Positions 1 through 5,661 of a stretch of 5,661 nucleotides of DNA are shown in pieces. The notes under the pieces were generated by a model. It was not told the DNA's origin. It searched no databases and saw only the letters and a list, made by a program, of their open reading frames with translations. Both the position numbers and the translations under genes were made by a program. Every line of letters begins with the position of its first letter. Positions within the stretch are counted from its first letter, which is position 1. This stretch comes from Pleurocapsa sp. MO_226.B13 (GTDB lineage: Bacteria > Cyanobacteriota > Cyanobacteriia > Cyanobacteriales > Xenococcaceae), in contig JASJEI010000556.1 of assembly GCA_030064795.1 (NCBI GenBank), positions 1 to 5,661 of the forward strand, in the 5' to 3' direction.

Positions 1-1214
1 GGAATTATTTTATGCTGTAGAGCCAGTACTACCTTAATTAACCCTGCTATTCCCGCTGCACCTTCCAAATGCCCGATATTGGTTTTCACCGAACCGATCG
101 CCAGAGATGCTTCGGGAGAGCGGTTCTTGGCAAACACACCCCCCAAAGCTCCGACTTCAATCGGATCTCCCAAGGAAGTGCCAGTGCCGTGAGCTTCAAT
201 GTAACTAACTTCTTCTGGTCGCACCCCAGCATTTTTGAGAGCTTGACGAATTACTGCCTGTTGAGATGGGCCATTGGGGACGGTCAAACCACTACTACGA
301 CCATCGTGATCGATCGCCGAACCGCGAATTTGAGCTAAGATGCGATCGCCGTCCTTTAATGCCTCGGACAAGCGTTTGAGAACGATTACGCCACAACCTT
401 CAGCACGAATATAGCCATCGGCTGAGGCATCAAAGGTCTTACAGCGACCATCGCGAGATAGCATACGGGCTTTGGAGAAATTAATCGTTACTTCTGGTGC
501 GAGGAGTTGGTTTACCCCACCAGCTAGGGCTAAATTGCACTCTCTATTACGGAGACTGGCGATCGCCAGATGAACCGCTACTAATGATGAGGAGCAGGCT
601 GTATCTACCGCTAAACTCGGTCCATTCAAGCCTAAAAAATAGGACAAGCGTCCAGATGCCACACTATGGCAGTTACCAGTACCGATATAGGCATCAATTT
701 CCGCTGGATCGCGGTTAAGTAGACGTTGAGAATAGTCATTGCTACAGATCCCGATAAATACCCCTGTGGAACTTCCCGTTAGGCGATCGCTGGCCAAACC
801 TGCATTTTCTAGGGCTTCCCAACTAACTTCAAGTAACATACGTTGCTGGGGGTCAAGGCTAGCAGCCTCTTTGGGAGAGATGTTAAAAAACTGCGAATCA
901 AACTCCTCTAATCCTTCAACAAATCCACCATAGCGAGTATACATTTTGCCTGGGGTATCGGGATTGGGGTCGTAGTAGGCATCAAGGTTCCAGCGATCGC
1001 TAGGTACTTCACTAATCGCATCGACTCCATCGCGTAATAGCTGCCAAAAGGCTTCTGGATTGTTAGCCCCTCCTGGGAATCGACAGCCTAAGCCAACAAT
1101 GGCGATTGGTTCGGTTTTGGCACTTTCTAGAACCTTAAGTTTGGCTCTCATTTGCTTCAATTCAAGCAAAGCCTGTTTCATTAGGGCTTGATAATCTATA
1201 GCAGTCTCCCTCAT
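1..1214 (-). CDS. Modular type I polyketide synthase, 5' part: N-terminal docking helix and ketosynthase
   Basis: I translated this frame by hand. It is open for 404 codons from the ATG at 1214-1212 to the left edge with no stop, so the gene continues outside the window. Residues 1-34 form a charged, helix-prone leader. The KS begins at about residue 35 (EPIAIVG), followed by GLGCRFPGG. The nucleophile is Cys207 in DTACSSS, and the catalytic histidines are His342 in EAHGTGT and His382 in NIGHLEG. The spacings of 135 and 40 residues are those usual for active modular KSs. Only about the last 30-50 KS residues are missing. The KS should accept the chain from the ACP of the preceding protein and condense it with its own extender unit. 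The start is chosen because it overlaps the upstream stop as ATGA and has AGGAGG ten bases upstream. Domains after the KS cannot be known. The same frame could instead belong to a PKS-NRPS hybrid. Confidence 0.97.
   Translation of the reverse strand, partial: MRETAIDYQALMKQALLELKQMRAKLKVLESAKTEPIAIVGLGCRFPGGANNPEAFWQLLRDGVDAISEVPSDRWNLDAYYDPNPDTPGKMYTRYGGFVEGLEEFDSQFFNISPKEAASLDPQQRMLLEVSWEALENAGLASDRLTGSSTGVFIGICSNDYSQRLLNRDPAEIDAYIGTGNCHSVASGRLSYFLGLNGPSLAVDTACSSSLVAVHLAIASLRNRECNLALAGGVNQLLAPEVTINFSKARMLSRDGRCKTFDASADGYIRAEGCGVIVLKRLSEALKDGDRILAQIRGSAIDHDGRSSGLTVPNGPSQQAVIRQALKNAGVRPEEVSYIEAHGTGTSLGDPIEVGALGGVFAKNRSPEASLAIGSVKTNIGHLEGAAGIAGLIKVVLALQHKII
3..1112 (-). other. Ketosynthase (KS) domain, lacking its C-terminal end
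   Basis: The thiolase-fold KS starts at EPIAIVG. It contains the DPQQRMLLEVSWEALE segment, the nucleophile motif DTACSSS (Cys codon 596-594), EAHGTGT (His codon 191-189) and NIGHLEGAAGIAGLIK (His codon 71-69). The full Cys-His-His triad argues for an elongating KS, not a decarboxylating KSQ (Cys to Gln) or a non-elongating KS0. Confidence 0.95.
1113..1202 (-). other. Probable N-terminal docking helix of the second PKS
   Basis: Residues 5-34 of the downstream protein precede the KS. They contain a Lys-rich, leucine-patterned helix (YQALMKQALLELKQMRAKL). Position, length and net positive charge suit a docking element for the acidic C-terminal helix of the preceding protein. This is inference; the pairing class cannot be assigned without alignment. 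Confidence 0.6.
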
Positions 1215-1354
1215 CGAACTTGTTCCTCCTGAATGGCAGTTAATTCTTGGGCAAGTAAGTCGGCAATTTCTTCTGGGGATAGTTCTTCCATGTTGGTTGC
1301 TGGTTCTGGATCGGTTACGGTATGTGTCTCCCGCTCGAAGCTGTCAGCGGGTTC
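1211..1354 (-). other. Probable C-terminal docking tail
   Basis: After the ACP come about 47 residues: a Pro/Thr/Glu-rich linker, then an amphipathic acidic helix (SPEEIADLLAQELTAIQEEQ, 1279-1220) reaching almost to the stop. Short tails of this kind end many cyanobacterial PKS proteins and mediate docking to the N-terminus of the next synthase. The assignment is inferred from position, charge and helix periodicity. The likely partner is the helix at the start of the next protein. Confidence 0.65.
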
Positions 1355-4300
1355 AATTGAAAGCAATTGAGCTATGTAGCTTACTAGTGCTTCCACTGTC
1401 GGATAGTCAAATGCCAAAGTAGAAGGAATCGAGCAACCTAAATTATCTTGGAGGCGATTTCTCAACTCTACTGCCATCAATGAATCCATTCCTAATTCAG
1501 CAAAACCCTGTTGTAGATCTATTTGTTCGGGGGAATTTAAACCCAGCACCTTAGCCAACTGCGAGCGAATGTGTTCTCTCAATAGATGCCAACGTTCGGA
1601 CATCGGGACTGTTGCTAATTGTTGAAGAAATTCGGGTTCTGGTTTTGAGTTTGACCCCGATACAGAGTCAACATTCTCTAAGAAAGGCGATATGGCTTCA
1701 GTAGGTAATTGTCTGAGGAATTTAGACCAGTCAATTGACATTACCCCTACTTGAGCCAGCTCCACTGTTAACAGCTTGCCCAATACTTGTAAACCACGTT
1801 CTGGAACAATGGGCTCGATACCCTGAGTAGCCCAACGAGAGCGATCGCGACTTTCGGTTGTAGCTGCCATCCCGATATCTGCCCAAGGGCCCCAGTTAAT
1901 GCTCAAACCAGTCAATCCTAGGGATTGTCGATAATGGCTTAGAGCATCGAGAAAGGCGTTAGCAGCCCCATAGTTACCCTGGCCAGGCGACCCCATTAAA
2001 GAGGCAACTGAAGAGAAGCAGACGAAAAAGTCTAGGGGCAATTCCTGAGTGGCAGTATGTAGATTCCAAGCTCCAGCTACTTTGGGAGCCATGACTTTGG
2101 CGAACTGTTCCCAGTTAAGCTGCTGCAATACTCCATCATCGAGTACTCCTGCTGCATGAATGACTCCCTTTATCGAGGACTGGGAGACTGGGAGACTGGG
2201 AGATAGACTATTTATCGCTTTTTCTAAGGCTTCATAATTGGTGATATCAGCTTGGACGACATTAACGGTAACGCCTTGTTGTTCTAATTTGGCGATTTGT
2301 TGTCGAGCCTCTGGTTTCGGCTGGCTTCTGCCGAGCAGAATTAAATTGTTCGCGCCTTGTTCTACCAGCCAATTTGCTACTTTTAATCCTAAAGCTCCCA
2401 ACCCGCCAGTAATTAGATAGCTACTTTGGGATTGTATTGGCAACTCTCGATCCTTGGCAGGAGAGAGAGAAACCACAACCTTGCCGATGTGCTTTGCTCC
2501 TGCCATATAGCGGAAGGCATCTACAACTCGATCGATAGGAAATACTTTGTAGGGGAGGGGCTGTAATCTTCCTTGTTGGAACTGCAACATCAATTCTCTC
2601 AGCATTTGAGCGATTAAGCGGGGATTTTGTTCTGCCACCTCTAATAAATCGAAGGGCAAATAGAATACATCGGCTCTTTCTGCTGCAACTTGGCTTTCTG
2701 ACCAAATCCCGATTTTACCGATTTCGACAAATCGACCACCCTTGCTGAGAGTATTTAGGCTTTTGGGGATAAATTCCCCGTTTAAACTATTAAGCACAAT
2801 GTCTACGCCCTGCCCTTGAGTCGCAGTCATGACTTCCTCGGCAAAATCTAAGCTGCGAGAGTTCATTACGTGTTCCACTCCCATGGATTTTAGCCAGTCC
2901 CATTTACTAGAACTTGCTGTGGCAAAAACCTCCGCTCCCGCTCGTTGCGCTAATTGAACTGCTGCCTGTCCAACTCCCCCCGCAGCAGAATGGATTAGTA
3001 CCTTGTCTCCAGGCTTAATTTGCGCCCGATAATGTAGTCCGTAGTAGGCAGTTAAAAAGGTAGTGGAGATAGTAGCAGCAGCTTCAAAACTCAAATCTTG
3101 TGGTTTGGGAATAACCAAATCGGCTTTGACGGTGACAAAGCTACTCAAGCTACCGATCGCCAGGGCTGCGATTACTTCATCCCCAACTTTCAGGTTGTTT
3201 ACTTCCTTGCCCACTGCGGTAATTACTCCCGCACACTCTCCCCCAAAAGGCATTTCTGTAGCGGAATCTATACCCAATTCGGCAGCATATTCTTCGAGCA
3301 TTCCCAGGGCATTGAGTACATCTCTAAAGTTAAGCCCAGTGGCGCGGACTTGAATTTCTACTTCTCCTGGTTCTGGCTGTCGGCGTTGTAAAGGCTTCAG
3401 GGTCAGATTTTCCAAAATTCCCGCTCTTGTTGTCTTGACTTGGAAAGCTTCGGGTTGCTGTTCGATTTCTGAGTCGCGATCGCCCCGATATTTAACTAAT
3501 CTGGCAACATGACGCATACCCCGACGATAAGCAATTTGCTTTTCGGCTTCGGGAAAACGTAACTCTTGAGATAAGCTTTTGAGGCAATCGCTTTGGGCTG
3601 TTGGTTCTAAGTCGATACAGGTGCAGTGGAAGTCGGGATGTTCTAGGGTAATTGTCTGACCCAATCCCCATAATGGAGCTTGTTGTATCTGAAGCGGAGC
3701 GTCATTGGCGATCGCCTGAGAGCCAGCAGTTACCAACCAGAGACGGGGCAATTGGGATAATCCAGCTTGAGCGATCGCCTTGACTAGATGTAAGACGCTA
3801 CCACAGCCAGTTACTTGTGCCTGTTGTAAAGCTTCGAGAGAGAGTTCGGCTGACGATGTTTGGGTCAAACTCCACAGGTGAACTATTCCTTTTAAAGCTG
3901 GTTGATTTTCTAAACTCGATCGCAGTAGCAGCTTAAAGTCTTCTAGTCGAGCGGGATTAACTTGATAATGATTTTGAGCTTTTTGTTGATAACTGTCACC
4001 AGTAGTAACGAGAATACAGCGATCGCCATGTTTTTCTAACTGTCGAACGAGTTCTGCTCCGATTTCTGAAGCATTGACTAACAACAACCAACTACCCGAT
4101 CTTGTTGGTACTTCTGGTTGAGAGCGAGCTTTGGGTTGCCAAGTAACTTTGTATAATAAATCGTCTGAATTTTCTGGCTCTTGTGGTTGCAGCACCCGCT
4201 GTAAAGCATTTTGACTAACGCGTCTGAGAAATAAGCCTGCGACCAGAGCCACGAGATTTCCTGTTCGATCGTACAGACGAATATCGGCACTGATACTTTT

Positions 4301-5661
4301 TTTATTTTTCCCTTTAACTGGTAGGAGTTGGACTTGACTCCAGAGACGAGAACTGGGACGACGGTAAACTTCAAGGCGTTTGACCTTCATCGGCAGGTAA
4401 GCATCGGAGGATTTTTCATCTAAGAACACAGCACCTAGCACCTGGAAGCTGGCATCGAGTAAGACAGGGTGTAGTTGATATGGTTCTGATTCTGACTCTA
4501 AACCTTCGGGTAACTGAATTTGACCCAGGGCAGTAGTATTATCTGGTTGCTGCCACAACTGGGTAATTGCCTGAAAATTAAAGCCATATTCCATCCCTCG
4601 CGATTGAAATTGTCGATAGTGGTTTTCAATCGATACTGGTTCGGTGTATTCAGCCTGTAAAGCAGCTAGATCGGTTTGAGGAGTGTCGCCACCCTCCCTT
4701 ACTACGACTTTTCCAGAGGCATGAGTAACCCAGGAAGATTCGGGGTTTTGTGGATCTCGATCGAGGCTAAAAACTTGAAAAGAATAGGCGTTTGAGTCTT
4801 CGGGGGACAAAATTAACTGGACAGTCTTATTTTGAGATTCTGGCAGTGCCAAAGCTTGCTGAATTACAATCTCTTCTAAAACCAAGTTGTCGGTATTAAA
4901 AACTTTTTTTCCTGCTGCTAGAGCCATTTCTAGGTAGGCTGTAGCTGGCACGATTGCTTGATGATAAATCTGATGATCTTTTAAGAAGACTGGTGTATCT
5001 CTACCAATTTGGGATTCAAACTGAATTTCTTTGAGTGCTGAATTTAACCGTTGACCCAGAAGGGGATGCAGTTGTTTTTGGGCGTGGTTACTTGGCGATC
5101 GCAATTGTATTGGCTGGAGGCTATTTTTGCTTTCTTCAAACCAATAACGCTGACGCTGAAAAGGATAAGTGGGTAGTGGGATTCGTCTTCGGGGATAATC
5201 GCGCTCGAAACCCGACCAGTCAACAGCCACACCACTGACATAGAGTTGCGCCAAACTCGCTAACAGTTGTTGCCAATCCTCGCGTTTTGGGCGTAGACTG
5301 GGCAACCATTGAAGCTCGTTACTACCCTCGGTAGCTGTCCAACAATGACGACCCATCGAGAGTAAGGTGGGTTTGGCTCCTATCTCTAAAAATGCTTGAT
5401 AACCCAGGCTCGCTAAGGTCTCGATACTACCAGCAAAGTTAACTGGTTGGAGGATATGACGACACCAATAATCTGGCGTGGCGATTTCTGACTTGGCTTC
5501 CTCTCCCGTGACATTGGAGATTAGCTTGATTTTGGGGAGCGAGTAGCTAATGTTCCTGGCAACCGCCTCAAATTCGGCCAACATCGGCTTCATCAAGGGA
5601 GAATGGAAAGCGTGAGAAACCTGTAGTTGTTTGCTCTTGATGCCACGAGTGGTTAAATCGG
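1211..5661 (-). CDS. Modular type I polyketide synthase, 3' part: (AT)-DH-ER-KR-ACP, fully reducing module
   Basis: This is the C-terminal 1482 residues of a type I PKS. The frame is open to the right edge, so the true start lies outside the window; the TTG at 5596-5594 is an internal Leu in the AT motif HSPLMKPM. Residues are counted from the first whole codon (5659-5657). Visible in order: AT C-terminus (1-130, HAFH at 16-19), post-AT linker (to about 175), DH (about 198-481; His229, Asp402), structural KR-like region (about 502-726), ER (about 746-1066; nucleotide-binding HSAAGGVG at 890-897), KR (about 1079-1311; Lys1193, Ser1217, Tyr1230, Asn1234), ACP (about 1352-1434; Ser1393) and an acidic tail. 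There is no room for a C-methyltransferase and there is no thioesterase. Family knowledge: such a module condenses malonyl-CoA and reduces the beta-keto group to a methylene. An upstream KS is expected but not seen. The gene overlaps the next PKS gene by 4 bases. The product of the pathway is unknown. Confidence 0.97.
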   Translation of the reverse strand, partial: DLTTRGIKSKQLQVSHAFHSPLMKPMLAEFEAVARNISYSLPKIKLISNVTGEEAKSEIATPDYWCRHILQPVNFAGSIETLASLGYQAFLEIGAKPTLLSMGRHCWTATEGSNELQWLPSLRPKREDWQQLLASLAQLYVSGVAVDWSGFERDYPRRRIPLPTYPFQRQRYWFEESKNSLQPIQLRSPSNHAQKQLHPLLGQRLNSALKEIQFESQIGRDTPVFLKDHQIYHQAIVPATAYLEMALAAGKKVFNTDNLVLEEIVIQQALALPESQNKTVQLILSPEDSNAYSFQVFSLDRDPQNPESSWVTHASGKVVVREGGDTPQTDLAALQAEYTEPVSIENHYRQFQSRGMEYGFNFQAITQLWQQPDNTTALGQIQLPEGLESESEPYQLHPVLLDASFQVLGAVFLDEKSSDAYLPMKVKRLEVYRRPSSRLWSQVQLLPVKGKNKKSISADIRLYDRTGNLVALVAGLFLRRVSQNALQRVLQPQEPENSDDLLYKVTWQPKARSQPEVPTRSGSWLLLVNASEIGAELVRQLEKHGDRCILVTTGDSYQQKAQNHYQVNPARLEDFKLLLRSSLENQPALKGIVHLWSLTQTSSAELSLEALQQAQVTGCGSVLHLVKAIAQAGLSQLPRLWLVTAGSQAIANDAPLQIQQAPLWGLGQTITLEHPDFHCTCIDLEPTAQSDCLKSLSQELRFPEAEKQIAYRRGMRHVARLVKYRGDRDSEIEQQPEAFQVKTTRAGILENLTLKPLQRRQPEPGEVEIQVRATGLNFRDVLNALGMLEEYAAELGIDSATEMPFGGECAGVITAVGKEVNNLKVGDEVIAALAIGSLSSFVTVKADLVIPKPQDLSFEAAATISTTFLTAYYGLHYRAQIKPGDKVLIHSAAGGVGQAAVQLAQRAGAEVFATASSSKWDWLKSMGVEHVMNSRSLDFAEEVMTATQGQGVDIVLNSLNGEFIPKSLNTLSKGGRFVEIGKIGIWSESQVAAERADVFYLPFDLLEVAEQNPRLIAQMLRELMLQFQQGRLQPLPYKVFPIDRVVDAFRYMAGAKHIGKVVVSLSPAKDRELPIQSQSSYLITGGLGALGLKVANWLVEQGANNLILLGRSQPKPEARQQIAKLEQQGVTVNVVQADITNYEALEKAINSLSPSLPVSQSSIKGVIHAAGVLDDGVLQQLNWEQFAKVMAPKVAGAWNLHTATQELPLDFFVCFSSVASLMGSPGQGNYGAANAFLDALSHYRQSLGLTGLSINWGPWADIGMAATTESRDRSRWATQGIEPIVPERGLQVLGKLLTVELAQVGVMSIDWSKFLRQLPTEAISPFLENVDSVSGSNSKPEPEFLQQLATVPMSERWHLLREHIRSQLAKVLGLNSPEQIDLQQGFAELGMDSLMAVELRNRLQDNLGCSIPSTLAFDYPTVEALVSYIAQLLSIEPADSFERETHTVTDPEPATNMEELSPEEIADLLAQELTAIQEEQVR
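1225..1230 (-). promoter_or_regulatory. Ribosome binding site of the second PKS gene
   Basis: On the minus strand AGGAGG stands 10 bases before the ATG at 1214-1212, inside the last codons of the upstream gene (…QEEQVR-stop). Together with the ATGA overlap it fixes the start and suggests translational coupling of the two PKS genes. Confidence 0.8.
1358..1606 (-). other. Acyl carrier protein (ACP) domain
   Basis: This is a four-helix carrier domain of about 80 residues with the phosphopantetheine attachment site in LGMDSLMAVELRNRL (Ser codon 1483-1481). It is followed by the standard LAFDYPTVEALVSYI segment. It carries the growing chain during extension and reduction, and presents it to the next KS. 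It is a single ACP with all expected landmarks. Confidence 0.95.
1727..2425 (-). other. Ketoreductase (KR) catalytic domain, B-type
   Basis: The NADPH motif is TGGLGALG (2410-2387). The catalytic residues are Lys in APKVAGAWNLH, Ser in CFSSVAS, Tyr in GQGNYGAANAF (codon 1972-1970) and Asn four residues after it. HAAGVLDD carries the Leu-Asp-Asp triad of B-type KRs, which usually give the D (3R) alcohol, here a transient intermediate before dehydration. A short Ser/Pro-rich loop just before KGVIHAAG is encoded by an 8-bp tandem repeat. Confidence 0.93.
2178..2203. repeat. 8-bp tandem repeat (GACTGGGA, 3.25 copies) inside the KR coding sequence
   Basis: On the + strand the unit gactggga is repeated exactly three times, followed by a further two bases of the unit. 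The minus-strand frame reads it as SPSLPVSQS. Because the unit is 8 bp, successive copies are read in different frames; three copies make 24 bp, or eight codons, so the frame is kept. It sits in the variable loop just before KGVIHAAG of the KR. Expansion by replication slippage is the simplest explanation. Confidence 0.9.
2462..3424 (-). other. Enoylreductase (ER) domain
   Basis: This is a medium-chain dehydrogenase-type ER. It begins near GILENLTLKPLQ. Signature segments are ATGLNFRDVLNALGML, MPFGGECAGVI, TAYYGLHYRAQIKPGDKVL, the NADPH-binding HSAAGGVGQAAVQLA (HSAAGGVG at 2992-2969) and VLNSLNGEFI. It ends with YMAGAKHIGKVVVS. It should reduce the enoyl-ACP to the saturated acyl chain. Length and motifs look complete. 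Because the extender is predicted to be malonyl, no alpha-methyl stereocentre is expected at this step. Confidence 0.93.
3482..4156 (-). other. Structural (non-catalytic) KR-like subdomain between DH and ER
   Basis: About 225 residues, starting near LLYKVTWQPKA, separate the DH from the ER. The region contains the truncated-Rossmann landmarks GSWLLLVN, GIVHLWSL, LPRLWLVTAG and APLWGLGQTITLEHPDF. In ER-containing modules this is the structural half of the ketoreductase, split from the catalytic half by the inserted ER. It has no NADPH glycine motif or catalytic Tyr. The length is normal and leaves no room for a methyltransferase. Confidence 0.85.
4217..5068 (-). other. Dehydratase (DH) domain
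   Basis: The domain opens with HPLLGQRL and carries the hot-dog-fold active site. The catalytic His is in DHQIYHQAIVP (His codon 4975-4973) and the catalytic Asp is in HPVLLDASFQ (Asp codon 4456-4454), with Gln four residues later. The usual HxxxGxxxxP reads HxxxHxxxxP, and the YGPxF motif reads YGFNF. Both key residues are present, so I expect it to dehydrate the beta-hydroxyacyl-ACP to the trans-enoyl thioester. Confidence 0.9.
5270..5661 (-). other. Acyltransferase domain, C-terminal part (malonyl-CoA type)
   Basis: About the last 130 residues of an AT are visible. The HAFH motif (5614-5603), followed by SPLMKPM, is the sequence that marks malonyl-CoA-selecting ATs; methylmalonyl ATs usually have YASH here. 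Further on, YWCRHILQPVNFAGS and FLEIGAKPTLL match AT C-termini. The domain is followed by a post-AT linker ending in PLPTYPFQRQRYWFE (5179-5135). The active-site GHSxG lies outside the window, so catalytic competence and the full specificity code cannot be checked. Confidence 0.9.

Larger units (their letters stand above)
342..5102. repeat. Dispersed HIP1 palindromes (GCGATCGC), ten copies
   Basis: Exact copies start at 342, 559, 783, 993, 1841, 3476, 3708, 3771, 4019 and 5095. All lie within coding sequence. HIP1 is strongly over-represented in many cyanobacterial genomes, and this density is the best taxonomic pointer in the window. The even presence in both genes suggests that the locus has long been resident in a cyanobacterial genome. 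Confidence 0.95.

Noticed and set aside
69..338. Open frame on the + strand
   Set aside because: It lies antisense to the conserved KS region holding EAHGTGT and NIGHLEG. Its translation resembles no protein family and it is explained by the opposite strand.
1195..1260. Promoter or terminator between the two PKS genes
   Set aside because: The genes overlap. No GC-rich hairpin with a T-run and no convincing -10/-35 pair was seen at the junction.
1211..1354. Thioesterase or other release domain at the end of the first protein
   Set aside because: Only about 47 residues follow the ACP and they form a low-complexity linker plus helix, so chain release does not occur here.
2178..2203. CRISPR array or transposon end
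   Set aside because: The unit is only 8 bp with no spacers and no inverted repeats, and it is translated within an intact KR.
2421..2705. Minus-strand open frame of 94 codons in another frame, and similar short frames at 4078-4374 and 5044-5241
   Set aside because: They lie within well-conserved PKS domain sequence in the true frame and show no family features or ribosome binding site that I could recognise.
3063..3391. Two overlapping + strand open frames of about 96 codons
   Set aside because: Both are antisense to the conserved N-terminal half of the ER and overlap each other in different frames, so they are shadows.
4156..4217. Possible C-methyltransferase between DH and ER
   Set aside because: The region between DH and ER holds only the structural KR-like part. 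It is too short for an added methyltransferase, and no SAM-binding motif is seen.
5594..5596. TTG as the start of the large PKS gene
   Set aside because: The frame stays open to the right edge, and the codons upstream encode the conserved AT motif HAFHSP. The TTG is an internal leucine.

Overview
The window lies wholly inside a modular type I polyketide synthase (PKS) locus, almost certainly cyanobacterial. Ten copies of the cyanobacterial palindrome HIP1 (GCGATCGC) occur in 5.66 kb, where about 0.1 would be expected by chance. The protein sequences, including short helical termini that look like docking elements, also have the style of cyanobacterial PKSs. No species, gene name or product can be fixed from this sequence alone.

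Layout: everything is coded on the minus strand, so transcription runs from right to left. From 5661 down to 1211 is the 3' part of a PKS gene whose start is outside the window. It encodes, in order, the C-terminal part of an acyltransferase (AT), a dehydratase (DH), a structural ketoreductase-like region, an enoylreductase (ER), a catalytic ketoreductase (KR), an acyl carrier protein (ACP) and an acidic helical tail. From 1214 down to the left edge is the 5' part of a second PKS gene. It encodes a short N-terminal helix and most of a ketosynthase (KS), and runs off the window with no stop. The genes overlap by 4 bases (ATGA), and a strong ribosome binding site for the second lies inside the end of the first. 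There is no intergenic space and no gene-free stretch.

Working together: the first protein ends in a complete fully reducing set (KR, DH, ER). The AT remnant carries the HAFH motif associated with malonyl-CoA. The module is therefore predicted to add an unbranched, fully saturated two-carbon unit, assuming a functional KS upstream. The ACP-bound chain would then pass to the KS of the second protein, with the acidic C-terminal helix and the basic N-terminal helix as likely docking partners. Both visible catalytic sets appear intact.

I see no clearly new biological system. The most unusual local feature is an exact 8-bp tandem repeat (3.25 copies) inside the KR coding sequence, which appears to have added a short in-frame loop. 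The other points of interest are the coupled gene junction and small substitutions in the DH motifs.
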